Shown here: piece by piece, positions 44,608-54,036 of the stretch
How positions within the stretch are numbered: the stretch's first letter is position 1
Layout: every line of letters begins with the position of its first letter
Source of the DNA: Ensifer oleiphilus
GTDB taxonomy: Bacteria > Pseudomonadota > Alphaproteobacteria > Rhizobiales > Rhizobiaceae
NCBI RefSeq assembly: GCF_013371465.1
Contig: NZ_JABWDU010000001.1
Location: 186,001-250,000 of the forward strand
Reading direction: 5' to 3'
Length of the DNA stretch: 64,000 bases
Notes under the pieces: model-generated
What the model was told of the DNA's origin: nothing
Database searches by the model: none
What the model saw: the letters and a program-made list of their open reading frames with translations, nothing else
Translations under genes and position numbers: made by a program

Positions 44608-44650
44608 CGGCATGTTTCCGTAATCGAACACGATTTACGGAAACATGCCG
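44608..44650. repeat. Long palindrome between corA and imelysin genes
   Basis: CGGCATGTTTCCGTAA (44608-44623) and TTACGGAAACATGCCG (44635-44650) form a perfect 16-base inverted repeat; the middle (ATCG-AACA-CGAT) pairs further with one bulge. It has the look of a rhizobial palindromic element and could also end the leftward imelysin transcript, 20 bases past that stop. The rest of the 305-base gap shows no gene. Confidence 0.7.
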
Positions 44651-44669
44651 TCGCCGGAAGGTCGTGGGC

Positions 44670-45797
44670 TCAGTCGCCGTCGGCAAAGGAGAAGCCGGCG
44701 CCAAGGCCGATGGCGCCGCCGAAATCCCTGTTTAGCCGGTCGAGCAGATCGGCGGTGTTGAGGGTCAGAAAATCGAGCTTGGCGCGGCTCTTGTCGTCGG
44801 CAATCGCATTGGCGATCGGACCGTCGATTGTCTGCGAGATGCCGATGACGGAATTGAAGACGAAGTTCGCCGATCCGGCGACCGAGCGGCTGTCTTCGGG
44901 AAGCAAGCTATCCATGTCTGCCACCTTGAACAGGGTCTTGAGGCCGGCGAAGTTGGCGGCAATCGAGGGCATGGTGTTTTGCGACCGCCAGTAGATCGCC
45001 GACTTCGGATGTCCCTTGTCCGGCGTGCCGTCTACCGTTCCGGCATAAAACGGTTTCAGCCGCTGGTCCTTCACCATCTCGACGCCGTGCACGAAAATGC
45101 CGAGCAGCTCGGTTGCTGCCTCCTTGCTGTCGCGAAACTCCGGATTTCCCGGGCCGGGCTTCTTCCAGGCGGCCTGGATTCCGTCGGGTTTTTGCCATTC
45201 CGCCAGGAACTCGTTGGCAATCGTGTCGAGGTTCTGCGCGATCGCCACGCCGTAGCGGCAGCGGAACTCGCCTTCCTTATTTGAAAGGACCTCGGAACCG
45301 TTGCCGTAGAGCACGTATTCCAGTGCGCCCAACCCTTGCGCTGCGACGCTCTTGCCCTTGAGCGACGCAACGTCGGTCGCGGTCTCGTCCTTCTTGGCAA
45401 GAATGGCCTGCACCTGCTTCAGGCCCGTGCTCTTGCGGTCGGGGTAGAACAGGAAGCGCTCGAAACGGTTCTGCTCGAGCGCCGGTCCAAGGCGAATGAT
45501 TTCGACCGTGGACCAGGCCTGCACCAGTTCGGAAAATGCGGCTTGCGCATTCTCCCGCGACGCCGTCGACGGCGTTTTGCAAAGGGCTGTCGACGTCTTC
45601 GCCAGAGCCGCGGTCTTGTCCGACAGGTTGCGGTAGCCCGGAATGATGAAGTCGTCGACCGCCTTCGCCATCACCGCCGGCACGGCAGCCTCGTTGACGA
45701 CGCGCGGGGACAGCGCACTTCCTTCCTGCGCCATCGCGGGCAGGGATAGAGCGGTCAGCGCAAGGCCGAAGGCAAGCGAGGGCATGGGGGACATCAA
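44670..45797 (-). CDS. Imelysin-family periplasmic protein lacking the motif His
   Basis: The 375-residue protein has a signal peptide (MPSLAFGLALTALSLPAMAQ) and an imelysin-like all-helical domain with two repeats. At the place of the family GxHxxE metal motif it reads GLGALEY, so the His is absent. It ends LDFLTLNTADLLDRLNRDFG. Imelysin-like proteins such as IrpA and the peptidase-like M75 family are periplasmic iron-uptake proteins. It is translationally coupled to the di-haem gene (overlap 45794-45797). It may be an accessory partner rather than a metal binder. Confidence 0.88.
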   Translation of the reverse strand: MMSPMPSLAFGLALTALSLPAMAQEGSALSPRVVNEAAVPAVMAKAVDDFIIPGYRNLSDKTAALAKTSTALCKTPSTASRENAQAAFSELVQAWSTVEIIRLGPALEQNRFERFLFYPDRKSTGLKQVQAILAKKDETATDVASLKGKSVAAQGLGALEYVLYGNGSEVLSNKEGEFRCRYGVAIAQNLDTIANEFLAEWQKPDGIQAAWKKPGPGNPEFRDSKEAATELLGIFVHGVEMVKDQRLKPFYAGTVDGTPDKGHPKSAIYWRSQNTMPSIAANFAGLKTLFKVADMDSLLPEDSRSVAGSANFVFNSVIGISQTIDGPIANAIADDKSRAKLDFLTLNTADLLDRLNRDFGGAIGLGAGFSFADGD

Positions 45798-47335
45798 AGG
45801 GACTCCAGAAATGCGATGAGGTCACGGCGGTCGCGCGTGGAAAGGCGGGCGAAGGCGTCGCGGGCAGCCTGCCCTTCGCCGCCGTGCCAGAGGATGGCTT
45901 CCGTGAAATTACGGGCGCGGCCGTCGTGAAGCAGATACGTGTGGCTGCTGACGGTTTTCGTCAGACCGGTGCCCCAAAGAGGCGGGGTGCGCCACTCGCT
46001 GCCGCTTGCGCTGCCCACGGCCTGGCCATCGGCAAGGCCTTCGCCCATGTCGTGCAGAAGGAAATCGGAATAGGGCCAGATCAGCTGAAACGCCTGGGCC
46101 TTGTGGCCGGCATCTCGGCGCGTCACGAATTTCGGCGTATGGCAGGCGGTGCAGCCGATTTCGTAGAAAACCTGCTTGCCGCGCAATGTCTTCGGAAAGC
46201 TCGCCTGGCGGCGGGCTGGAACGGCGAGGTTGGCGGTGTAGAATGTCACGAGACCAAGCACCGGATCGGGCGCCTCAACCGTACCAAGGCGTGCCTGCAC
46301 GCCGGTGGGCATGGCAAGACAGGCGGCCTGCGCCTGGGTGCAGTCACCGTGGCTGCGGTCTGCGTCCGGCGTCGACAGGCCGATGTCGGCAGCGAAGGCA
46401 TCCGCCGTCTGCTGCCGTATCGTCGGGTTTTGTGCCTTCCAGCCGAAACGGCCGAGCGTGATCTTGCCGGTGCTGCGGTCGCGGGCAAGCGCCGCACGTC
46501 CGCTGATGCCGTCGCCGTCACGATCGTCGGGATCGGCGCCCGCCAGGATGTCGGCCTCGTGAATGGCTTCGATCAGCCCGAGACCAATCATCTGCGGTGC
46601 CACGCGAGGAGAGAGCGTCGTTGTCGGGTCGAGATCGCCATAACCCAGGTCGGTCACGGTATAGGATGGCTTGCGCAGGAAGACGAGTTCGCCGTCGGCC
46701 AATGTCACCGGCAGCTCCGAATAGGTCATCTTCATATGACCTTCCGCGGCAAGTCCCGGAACGGCGCTATCCTGCAACTGAGCACCATAGATGGGATCGG
46801 GAAAGTTCGGCAGATCGTAGTTGGCCACCATCTCACGCTCGCGCTCATTAGCTGGCGCGCGCGCCAGTCGGTAGAGCATCGATGTGCCGTCAGGCGAGCC
46901 CTCCGGCGGGCGGCCGCGCCCATCGCGCGGATGACAGCTTTCACAGGCCCGGGCATTGTAGAGCGGCCCCAATCCATCCGACGCCTGGGTCGAGGAGGGC
47001 GATGACACCCAGAGTTTCTCGAAGAGCGCATCGCCGAGTTTGAAGGCTTCCTCGTCCGAGAAGGCAAGATTGGCGGAAAACAGCGTGAAACTGTCCTGGT
47101 CGACGGGGGCGATCGAGGTCCCGGCGCCACCGGACATTGCCTCGTATCGCTCGGCTTTGGAGAAGTCGGTCGTTGGCCGGACGATGGTTTCGACGCGGCT
47201 GCGGTCGGATTCGGAAAGATCGTCGCGTGTCCGCGGCAGGTTGGAGGCGTCATCAGACGCTGCAACGGATGTTGCAAGCAGGCAGAGCAGCGCTGCGAGC
47301 TGTCGCGACAGGGATTGGACAGTCCGTGCATTCAT
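45794..47335 (-). CDS. Di-haem oxidoreductase (DUF1111), periplasmic
   Basis: The 513-residue protein has a signal peptide (RQLAALLCLLATSVAAS) and two CxxCH haem-c motifs: CESCH with NARACESCHPRDGRGRPPEG, and CTACH in YEIGCTACHTPKFV. The layout is the putative thiol oxidoreductase/di-haem family DUF1111. It is standard in imelysin operons, where it is thought to change the redox state of iron during uptake. It lies 49 bases after irpA and overlaps the second imelysin gene, so the three form one operon. Confidence 0.92.
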   Translation of the reverse strand: MNARTVQSLSRQLAALLCLLATSVAASDDASNLPRTRDDLSESDRSRVETIVRPTTDFSKAERYEAMSGGAGTSIAPVDQDSFTLFSANLAFSDEEAFKLGDALFEKLWVSSPSSTQASDGLGPLYNARACESCHPRDGRGRPPEGSPDGTSMLYRLARAPANEREREMVANYDLPNFPDPIYGAQLQDSAVPGLAAEGHMKMTYSELPVTLADGELVFLRKPSYTVTDLGYGDLDPTTTLSPRVAPQMIGLGLIEAIHEADILAGADPDDRDGDGISGRAALARDRSTGKITLGRFGWKAQNPTIRQQTADAFAADIGLSTPDADRSHGDCTQAQAACLAMPTGVQARLGTVEAPDPVLGLVTFYTANLAVPARRQASFPKTLRGKQVFYEIGCTACHTPKFVTRRDAGHKAQAFQLIWPYSDFLLHDMGEGLADGQAVGSASGSEWRTPPLWGTGLTKTVSSHTYLLHDGRARNFTEAILWHGGEGQAARDAFARLSTRDRRDLIAFLESL

Positions 47336-47383
47336 CGACTGAGGATCGGGCCGCGTTGTTGCGACGCGGCCCGCCTTTTCAAC

Positions 47384-48664
47384 TCATTGGAACACAGCGT
47401 TAGGATTATCCAAGCTGTCGGAACCTTCAAGCTCAATTGTTCCAAGATCGAGCGAAGCGATGACGCGCTGCACAGTCTTGGCCTGGGCGATGAGGCCGTC
47501 GATCGCAGCCTGGACGGTGGCGTTGCCCTCGGCATTGCCTTCCCCGATCATCTGATCGTAGGCCTCGACGGTTTCGGCGCGCTTGGCCATCGCCTGCATT
47601 TTCTCGACGGTGGTGGCCAGATCCTTGGTCATTTCCTTGTCGAGAGCCGCATCCTTGGCGGCAACCAGTTCGGAAAGCGAGGCGCCGGTCAGCTTGGTGC
47701 CGTCGACGCGGGTATAGTCGCCGGTATAGGCCGACTGGATGCCGATCGCGTCATGCAGGTGAGAGTTGTGCGTGTTGTCGGAGAAGCAGTCATGCTCTTC
47801 TTCCGGATCGTGGAGGAGCAGGCCGAGCTTCATGCGCTCGCCGGCAAGCTCGCCATAGGAGAGCGATCCCATGCCGGTCAGGATGGCGGTAATTCCAGCT
47901 TTCGGATCGGCTTCGACGGCCTTGGTCGCGGCACCATCCGGCGTCCAGTTGGCGACCATTTCCTTGAGGTCGGCAACGAGCAGCTCGGAGGCGGCCTTCA
48001 GATAGGCCGCACGGCGATCGCAATTGCCACCGGTGCAGGCCTTGGTGTCGTAATCGGTGTAGGGACGGTTGCCGGCGCCAGCCTTGGTGCCGTTCGTGTC
48101 CTGACCCCAGAGCAGGAATTCGATGGCGTGATAGCCCGTGGCGACGTTCGCCTCGATGCCGCCTGCTTCCTGGAGGGTGCCCGCCAGCAGTTCCGGTGTG
48201 ATGTTGGTGGCATCGACGTCCTTGCCGTCGATCTTGATCGTCTTGTTGGCGATCACATTGGCGGTGAACAGGCCGTTCTCGTCGCTTTCGCTGCCGTAGC
48301 TCGGGTCGACATAGTCGATCAGGCCTTCGTCCAGCGGCCAGGCGTTGACCTTGCCTTCCCACTCGTCAACGATCGCGTTGCCGAAGCGGTAGACTTCCGT
48401 TTCCTGGTAAGGGTTGCGGGCCTTGAGCCAGGCCTCGCGCGCCGCCTTCAGCGTCGCTTCGCTTGGGGTCGCAATCAGCGCGTCGATCGCCTTGTCGAGC
48501 GCTTGCGCCGTGATCAGTGCGTCTTCGAACTTGGCATGCGCCACGACGGTGTAGTGCTTGACGACGGCGGCCGCATCGGTAGCGGCCTGTGCCGGCTGCA
48601 GGGCCAGCGTCGACGTTGCCGTCATGAGCGCCAGCGCCGCGGCGCGGATGAAATTCTTGGTCAT
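47384..48664 (-). CDS. irpA: Imelysin-family iron-regulated protein, IrpA-like
   Basis: From the ATG at 48664 (GGAGAGGG before it) the protein has 426 residues: a signal peptide (LALMTATSTLALQPAQA) and the imelysin domain with the metal motif GYHAIEFLLWGQD (GxHxxE), then a second helical repeat with DPEEEHDCFSDNTHNSHLHD. IrpA-type proteins are periplasmic and needed for growth in low iron in other bacteria. It heads the operon irpA-di-haem-imelysin; a palindromic, ICE-like region at 48788-48827 precedes it. Confidence 0.92.
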   Translation of the reverse strand: MTKNFIRAAALALMTATSTLALQPAQAATDAAAVVKHYTVVAHAKFEDALITAQALDKAIDALIATPSEATLKAAREAWLKARNPYQETEVYRFGNAIVDEWEGKVNAWPLDEGLIDYVDPSYGSESDENGLFTANVIANKTIKIDGKDVDATNITPELLAGTLQEAGGIEANVATGYHAIEFLLWGQDTNGTKAGAGNRPYTDYDTKACTGGNCDRRAAYLKAASELLVADLKEMVANWTPDGAATKAVEADPKAGITAILTGMGSLSYGELAGERMKLGLLLHDPEEEHDCFSDNTHNSHLHDAIGIQSAYTGDYTRVDGTKLTGASLSELVAAKDAALDKEMTKDLATTVEKMQAMAKRAETVEAYDQMIGEGNAEGNATVQAAIDGLIAQAKTVQRVIASLDLGTIELEGSDSLDNPNAVFQ

Positions 48665-48787
48665 GACCCTCTCCTGTTCTTTTCCCGGCGGGACCGGAAC
48701 GGACACCGCGGGACGGCGTCATCGCTCGGCAAGGGTCGTCAGAAATCCCCCGCCGACCCGCCGGAGCGTGATTGTCATGAACCAAAA

Positions 48788-48827
48788 CTAAACTGGTGTC
48801 AAAGTGTATAGTTTAGAAGGTTTTCAA
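48788..48827 (-). promoter_or_regulatory. Candidate iron-responsive operator before irpA
   Basis: CTAAACT (48788-48794) and AGTTTAG (48810-48816) form an inverted repeat with 15 bases between. Overlapping it is TTTAGAA-GG-TTTTCAA (48812-48827), an imperfect relative of the ICE seen before mbfA (two mismatches and a shorter spacer). The region is AT-rich and lies upstream of the imelysin operon. Irr or RirA control is plausible but not proven by this sequence. Confidence 0.4.
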
Positions 48828-48862
48828 TCTGATGTGCGTGTTTTGACTGTTGTCAAAAGCCA

Positions 48863-50152
48863 TCAGCCCTTGCGCTGCATCAGGCAGAAGAAGAAGCCGT
48901 CCGTGCCGGTCGAGGCCGGCGTCAGCGTCACCGTCTTCATGTCGGCGGACCACGGCTGCGGCTTGTCGGTGCCGAACAGTCCGGCCCAGATGTCGGCGGC
49001 CGACAGGATCTCGAATTCCGGATTGTCCTCGCAGAAGCCGTAGACCTGTGCCTCGTTCTCCTCGGGAAGGACCGAGCAGGTGACGTAGATCAGGTGTCCG
49101 CCCGGCCGCACGAACTGCGCGGCACTTGCCAACGCCTCTTCCTGCTGGGCGATGCGCTCTTCGAGGTTCTTCTGGTTGAGCCGCCATTTGGTGTCGGGGC
49201 GACGGCGCCAGGTTCCAGTGCCGGTGCAGGGCGCATCGACGAGAACCCGATCGAAGCGGCCGGCAAGCGGCTCAAGGCTCTCGGTGGATTCGTGCACCTG
49301 GACGTTGCGCGTTCCCGCGCGCTTCAGCCGCTCGATGATCGGCGCGAGACGCTTGCGGTCGGTGTCGTAGGCGTGCACCTGGCCCTTGTTGTTCATGGCC
49401 GCCGACATGGCGAGCGTCTTGCCGCCGCCGCCGGCGCAATAGTCGAGCACCTGCTCGCCTTCCTGCGGGAAGGCGAGGTCGGCCACGATCTGCGATCCCT
49501 CGTCCTGAACTTCGAACCAGCCCTTCTGGAAGGAGAGCTCGGCGGTGACGTTGGGCAGGCGCGAGGCGCCTTCGCCGGCCGGAATGCGAATGCCGTTGCG
49601 TGCGATCGTCGCCGCTTCTGCGCCGCTGCGCTCCAGCGCCTTCAGCACCTTGGCGCGCGTCGCCTTCAGCGTATTGGCGCGCAGGTCGAGTGTCGGGCGT
49701 CCGGCAAGCGCCTTGGCCTCATCGAGCCAGTCGTCGGAGAAATTCTCCTCGAAGGAGGCCTGCACCCATTCGGGAATATCGCCCTGGATATGGGGAGCGG
49801 CGTCCTCGAGACGACGGGTGGCGAAAGCCTTGGTCATGTCGGCCGACGGCATCTCGGGCGCGAACTTGTCGCCATCGAGTTCCGCGGCCAGCTTGTCGGG
49901 TGAAAACCCCCACTGGCGGTACATCACCGCGTGGCCGAGAGCGGCTGCGCTGTCACTGTCCATCAGGTAGGCATGGGAGAGCTTCATGCGAAGCGCGTCA
50001 TAGACGATGTTGCCGATCGCCGATCGATCGCCGGAGCCGGCGAACCGATGGGAAAGGCCCCAGTCCTTGAGTGCGTCGGCGACCGGGCGCTTCCGCTTTT
50101 CGATATCCTCAAGAACCTCAATGGCTCCAGCGAGCCTGCCGCCCAATCGCAT
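48863..50152 (-). CDS. RsmB-type rRNA cytosine-C5 methyltransferase
   Basis: The 429-residue protein combines an N-terminal NusB-like helical domain (about 1-130) with a SAM methyltransferase domain: VLDYCAGGGGKTLAMSAAMNN (motif I), RVLVDAPCTGTGTWRRRPD (PCTG catalytic motif) and a VTCSVLPEENEAQV Cys motif, the two Cys of the m5C mechanism. It probably modifies C967 of 16S rRNA as RsmB/Fmu does. An upstream ATG at 50194 is not supported. It is monocistronic. Confidence 0.92.
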   Translation of the reverse strand: MRLGGRLAGAIEVLEDIEKRKRPVADALKDWGLSHRFAGSGDRSAIGNIVYDALRMKLSHAYLMDSDSAAALGHAVMYRQWGFSPDKLAAELDGDKFAPEMPSADMTKAFATRRLEDAAPHIQGDIPEWVQASFEENFSDDWLDEAKALAGRPTLDLRANTLKATRAKVLKALERSGAEAATIARNGIRIPAGEGASRLPNVTAELSFQKGWFEVQDEGSQIVADLAFPQEGEQVLDYCAGGGGKTLAMSAAMNNKGQVHAYDTDRKRLAPIIERLKRAGTRNVQVHESTESLEPLAGRFDRVLVDAPCTGTGTWRRRPDTKWRLNQKNLEERIAQQEEALASAAQFVRPGGHLIYVTCSVLPEENEAQVYGFCEDNPEFEILSAADIWAGLFGTDKPQPWSADMKTVTLTPASTGTDGFFFCLMQRKG

Positions 50153-50290
50153 CTTCGATGAACTCCTTTTTCGCCGTGGTAGCGGCGATGGCATCGAAGA
50201 GCAAGACGCTGCTAAATATTAAACGCGGGGAACGGTCTTTCTCAAAGCAGAACCACCCGCATCAGAATGCCGGGCGGAAGTCTCCTGCGA

Positions 50291-50665
50291 TCAGGAATTG
50301 ACGACGCGATAACAGATGCTGGCGTGGCCGGAGCTGATCATGCCGATCTGCGAGGCGGCTGCTTTGGAAAGATCGATCACACGGCCACGGATGAACGGCC
50401 CACGATCGTTGATGCGAACGATTACACTCTTGCCGTTGCGCTTGTTGGTAACCTGCACCTTGGTGCCGAATTTCAGACTGCGATGGGCTGCGGTGAGGCG
50501 GGCGGCGTTCATGCGTTCGCCGGAAGCCGTCTTGGAGGTCAGCGCATACCAGGAGGCGCCACCACAGCCGGCGCCTGCTGCCTGGCTATCGGAAACGGAA
50601 ACGAGGCCGATCCCGGCGGTGAACAGCGCTGCCGCAGCAACAGTCTTGATTTTCGCTGGCGTCAA
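50291..50665 (-). CDS. RlpA-like double-psi beta-barrel protein
   Basis: The 124-residue protein has a signal peptide ([20 protein letters not shown]) and a small double-psi beta-barrel RlpA domain: [55 protein letters not shown] and [14 protein letters not shown]. RlpA domains cleave or bind denuded peptidoglycan at the septum. It has no lipobox Cys and no SPOR domain, so it is the short soluble form common in rhizobia. A long unannotated AT-rich gap lies upstream. Confidence 0.87.
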   Translation of the reverse strand: MTPAKIKTVAAAALFTAGIGLVSVSDSQAAGAGCGGASWYALTSKTASGERMNAARLTAAHRSLKFGTKVQVTNKRNGKSVIVRINDRGPFIRGRVIDLSKAAASQIGMISSGHASICYRVVNS

Positions 50666-50880
50666 ACTGGCGACCCTCGGTTAGAGCCTTTGGGCGGTGG
50701 CTCTTGGTTAACTCTTTCGAAGATCGCTAATTGGGGCGAAAAATGGCGAAAACGTGCTTCAACCATTTACGTTCTATTAGGATTTATTGAAAAAGGACGA
50801 AAATTAAAAATCGAAGATTGTTTGAAATAGTTTAAGCGATGCCCGGAAGTTCTTTGGAATCAGCGGTTGAACATCAATGG

Positions 50881-51058
50881 CGGCACGCGCGCGTGCCGAG
50901 ATCTTGGCCTCGCGATAAAAATCATTAAAAATTTCGTTTTGAACGAAATGTCCGGATCCGGATGGTTCAAAATGCCATACTATCGCCAAGGTTGCATACA
51001 ATTCGCAAAGTATAGAATGAATATCTCACGAGGGTCACAATTGAGCCCCCCGTGAGAT
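50881..51058. repeat. Cluster of palindromes in an AT-rich intergenic region
   Basis: The 470-base gap 50666-51135 is clearly richer in A and T than its surroundings and holds no gene I can support. It has four palindromes: CGGCACGCGCGCGTGCCG (50881-50898), ATTTCGTT-TTG-AACGAAAT (50931-50949, arms of 8), TCCGGATCCGGA (50951-50962), and ATCTCACG with CGTGAGAT (51023-51058), the last with an added GGG/CCC pair. These could be operators or a structured RNA. Their role is unknown. Confidence 0.6.
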
Positions 51059-51135
51059 CGCCAATACTAACGTTCATGCAATAGGCAATGTTCCATTGCG
51101 AGAGGGATATGTTGACCCTTTCGCGCAGCAATTGT

Positions 51136-52011
51136 TCACTGGCCGCGCCAGCTGTCTGTCTGCCACAATTGCGCAAGTGACACGCGATAGTCGGGATAGG
51201 AAAATTCGAAGCCGGTTTCCCGTATGCGTGCATTTGAGACGCGCTTGTTCTCGCCATAGAAGGAGCGAGCCATCGGCGAAAGCTCGGCGGTTTCGAACGG
51301 CATCTCGGGTGGCGGCTCGACGCCCATCAGTCGTGCGGCCTCGGCAACGATGTCCTGCGGCGGTGCCGGTTCGTTGTCGGTGATGTTGAAGATCCCGCCT
51401 TGCAGCCGTTCTGAGAGGTAGGACGTGGCGGCGCCGATATCTTCGACACGGATGCGGTTGAACACCTGGCCGGGCTTGATCAGCCTTCGGGCCGTGCCAT
51501 TGGCAAGATTGCAGAAGGCATTGCGACCCGGGCCGTAAATGCCGGAAAGCCTGAGCACGGCGACGGGAATATCGTGCTTTGCGCCAAAAGCGCGCCAGGC
51601 GTCTTCCGCCTCGACCCTCTCGACCGAACGCGCCGAGACCGGCTTCGACAGCATGTCTTCCGTCACCCACCCGCCGCCATGGTCGCCATAGACGCCGACG
51701 GTCGAGAGGTACCCGATCCAGCGAAGAGCAGGGGCAAGCTCGGCAAGGTCGGCGCTGCCGGATCGGAACATCGGGTCGCCGTCGCGGCCGGGGGCGATCG
51801 ACTGGATGAGATGGGTCGTCTGCCGCAGGGCGGCTGCCAGTTCGTCTGAGACCGTGTCGCCGTCAAAGACGATGGGGCGGATGCCTGCCTTTTCGAGCTT
51901 CGCGGCCTTTTCCGCGCTGCGGGTCGTACCAGTGACGCTGTCGGCCTTGCCGGCCAGTGCGCGGGCGATCGCCATGCCGGAATAGCCGGCGCCAAGAACT
52001 AGGACATGCAT
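51136..52011 (-). CDS. SDR-family NAD(P)-dependent oxidoreductase (YeeZ-like)
   Basis: From the ATG at 52011 the protein has 291 residues: [20 protein letters not shown] (Rossmann GxGYxG), [33 protein letters not shown], the [15 protein letters not shown] segment and IRVEDIGAA. It is an extended SDR of the YeeZ/epimerase-like group, probably acting on a sugar nucleotide or similar; the YxxxK pair is not clear, so catalysis is uncertain. Its start overlaps the end of queG by 13 bases, so it is the third gene of the GST-queG-SDR unit. Confidence 0.82.
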   Translation of the reverse strand: MHVLVLGAGYSGMAIARALAGKADSVTGTTRSAEKAAKLEKAGIRPIVFDGDTVSDELAAALRQTTHLIQSIAPGRDGDPMFRSGSADLAELAPALRWIGYLSTVGVYGDHGGGWVTEDMLSKPVSARSVERVEAEDAWRAFGAKHDIPVAVLRLSGIYGPGRNAFCNLANGTARRLIKPGQVFNRIRVEDIGAATSYLSERLQGGIFNITDNEPAPPQDIVAEAARLMGVEPPPEMPFETAELSPMARSFYGENKRVSNARIRETGFEFSYPDYRVSLAQLWQTDSWRGQ

Positions 52012-53201
52012 CGGCTCACTCCTGCCATTTGCCATTCGGACAACACTTCCTCGTCGCTTTCCGCGCCGCACTGCCGCTCATACGCCGCAAGCGCGTCGGG
52101 CGAAATCAACCGCGACAGAGCCCATACCGCCATCGCCCTCACCACCGGCGAGGCATCGCCGGTCAGCGTCTGGCAGGCGTCCACGAGGCTCTCATCGCCG
52201 GAATTGCCTGCTGCGATCAAGACATTTCTGACGAAGCGATCACGCCCTATGCGCTTGACCGGCGAGCCCGAAAAGAAGGTTCTGAACGTCGGGTCGTCGA
52301 GGGTCAAAAGAAAGGCGAGCGACGGCGCCTTCAGGTCGTCTCGCGCCTTGAGCTTCATCTCGGATGCCGTTTGCGCGAACTTGTTCCAGGGGCAGGCGGC
52401 AAGACAGTCGTCGCAGCCATAGATGCGATTGCCGATCAGCGGACGCAGCGCCGGGTCGATCGGCCCCTTGTGCTCGATCGTCAGGTAGGAAATGCAGCGC
52501 CGCGCGTCGATCCGGTAGGGGGCCGGGAAGGCTGCGGTCGGGCAGGCGTCGACACAGGCGCGGCAGGAGCCGCAATGGTCGCGCTCGGCTGTGTCGAAGG
52601 CAAGGTCTGCCGTGGTGAACAGGCTGCCGAGAAACAGCCAGGAGCCGAATTCGCGGCTGACGAGATTGGTGTGCTTGCCCTGCCAGCCGAGGCCCGCTTT
52701 CTCGGCGAGCGGCTTTTCCATCACCGGCGCCGTGTCGACGAACACTTTCACGTCCTCGCCGGCGCGCGCGGCAAAGCGGGTCGCGACCTCTTTCAGCCGG
52801 CCCTTGATGATGTCGTGATAGTCGCGGTTCTGGGCATAGACCGAAATTGCGCCACGATCCGGCTGGTCGAGGATGCCCCGCGGGTCTTCCTCGGGGCCGT
52901 AGTTCATGCCGAACATGACGACCGAGCGCACGTCGCTCCAAAGGGTGCGCGGATCGGAGCGGCGCTCCGCCGTTTCGGCGAGCCACTCCATCGTGCCATG
53001 GAAGCCTTCGTCGAGGAAATCTGCGAGCCGCGCCGGCGCCTCCGGTATGGCATCGGGCCGTGTGATGCGACAGACGTCAAACCCCTTTTCGGCCGCCTCG
53101 GCCTTCAGGAAGTCCGTCAGCTTCTGCCGCCGTCGCTCCTGGTTCTCAGCCTTGGCAGCACTGCCGGGCACGGCTTGATCCTCAGAAGTCGAGATCCGCA
53201 T
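51999..53201 (-). CDS. queG: Epoxyqueuosine reductase
   Basis: The 400-residue protein has the cobalamin-binding N-terminal domain of Que[27 protein letters not shown] with the catalytic Asp, two ferredoxin-like 4Fe-4S motifs ([12 protein letters not shown] and [10 protein letters not shown]) and a C-terminal HEAT-like part. It reduces epoxyqueuosine to queuosine in tRNA with cobalamin and the iron-sulfur clusters. Its first 20 bases overlap the GST gene upstream. All metal-binding residues are present. Confidence 0.96.
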   Translation of the reverse strand: MRISTSEDQAVPGSAAKAENQERRRQKLTDFLKAEAAEKGFDVCRITRPDAIPEAPARLADFLDEGFHGTMEWLAETAERRSDPRTLWSDVRSVVMFGMNYGPEEDPRGILDQPDRGAISVYAQNRDYHDIIKGRLKEVATRFAARAGEDVKVFVDTAPVMEKPLAEKAGLGWQGKHTNLVSREFGSWLFLGSLFTTADLAFDTAERDHCGSCRACVDACPTAAFPAPYRIDARRCISYLTIEHKGPIDPALRPLIGNRIYGCDDCLAACPWNKFAQTASEMKLKARDDLKAPSLAFLLTLDDPTFRTFFSGSPVKRIGRDRFVRNVLIAAGNSGDESLVDACQTLTGDASPVVRAMAVWALSRLISPDALAAYERQCGAESDEEVLSEWQMAGVSRCMS

Positions 53202-53874
53202 AGTGCGGAACCGGTGTGACGCCGCGCACGCGCTCGGAAAGCAATGGGCGGAACGAGGGGCGGGACTTCAGCCGCTGGTACCATTCCTTGGCGGTCGGCG
53301 CGTCCGACCAGTCGATCTCGCCGAGATAATCGAGCACCGAAACGGTCGCGGCAGCCGCAAGGTCGGCATAGGAGATCCGGTCTCCGGCAAGCCAGGGCCG
53401 CGAGCCCGCGAGCCACGACAGATACTTCATGTGCTGGCGGATATTGGCGCGCGAGGTGCGCAGCACCTTGCTGTCAGGCGCGCCGCCGCCCTGATCCGGC
53501 GTCATCTGCAGCTTGTAGATACGCTCGCGCACCAGCGGCCGCGTCACGTCGGCTTCCATCTTGTGCAGGAACCATTCGGCGAGGCGCCGGATTTCCGCGC
53601 GCTGGAACGGGTCCTCGGCGAGGAGCCGCCGATCTCGTTTCATGATGCCGTTCGTCTCGTCGAGATATTCCGAGATGATCGTGGCGCCACAGAGCGCCCT
53701 CATACTGTCGTCAACATAGACCGGTAACGTTCCCGCCGGGTTGAGCGTCAGAAAGTCCCGCCGGTTTTCCCACGGCTGTTCCTCGGTCAATTCCGTCTGG
53801 TAGCCGTATTCCGAAAGGATCAGGCGCACGAACCGCGAAGCGGATGACATGGGGTGATGGTACAGTGTCGGCAT
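53182..53874 (-). CDS. Glutathione S-transferase family protein
   Basis: The 230-residue protein has a GST N-domain ([20 protein letters not shown], with Ser at the active site, then [29 protein letters not shown]) and a helical C-domain with [31 protein letters not shown]. It heads the GST-queG-SDR unit by overlapping queG by 20 bases. This neighbourhood is common in rhizobia, but no link between the GST and queuosine is known. The gap to uppP shows no other gene. Confidence 0.9.
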   Translation of the reverse strand: MPTLYHHPMSSASRFVRLILSEYGYQTELTEEQPWENRRDFLTLNPAGTLPVYVDDSMRALCGATIISEYLDETNGIMKRDRRLLAEDPFQRAEIRRLAEWFLHKMEADVTRPLVRERIYKLQMTPDQGGGAPDSKVLRTSRANIRQHMKYLSWLAGSRPWLAGDRISYADLAAAATVSVLDYLGEIDWSDAPTAKEWYQRLKSRPSFRPLLSERVRGVTPVPHYADLDF

Positions 53875-54036
53875 CGATGATCTGGCTTCTTATGGTCTTT
53901 TTTCAGGGGACGTCCACGTGGCGGCGCATGCGTCTGGCCACGGCTCATCAGAAAAAGCTATAGGAACTTGTGGTGGCAAACACAAGCGAATCAGCCTTTT
54001 CCTCCCACTCCAAAACTTGTCAGGAAATTCTTATAT

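Noticed and set aside
50867-51055. A 62-codon plus frame in the AT-rich gap
   Set aside because: No ribosome site, no family-like sequence, and it crosses several palindromes.
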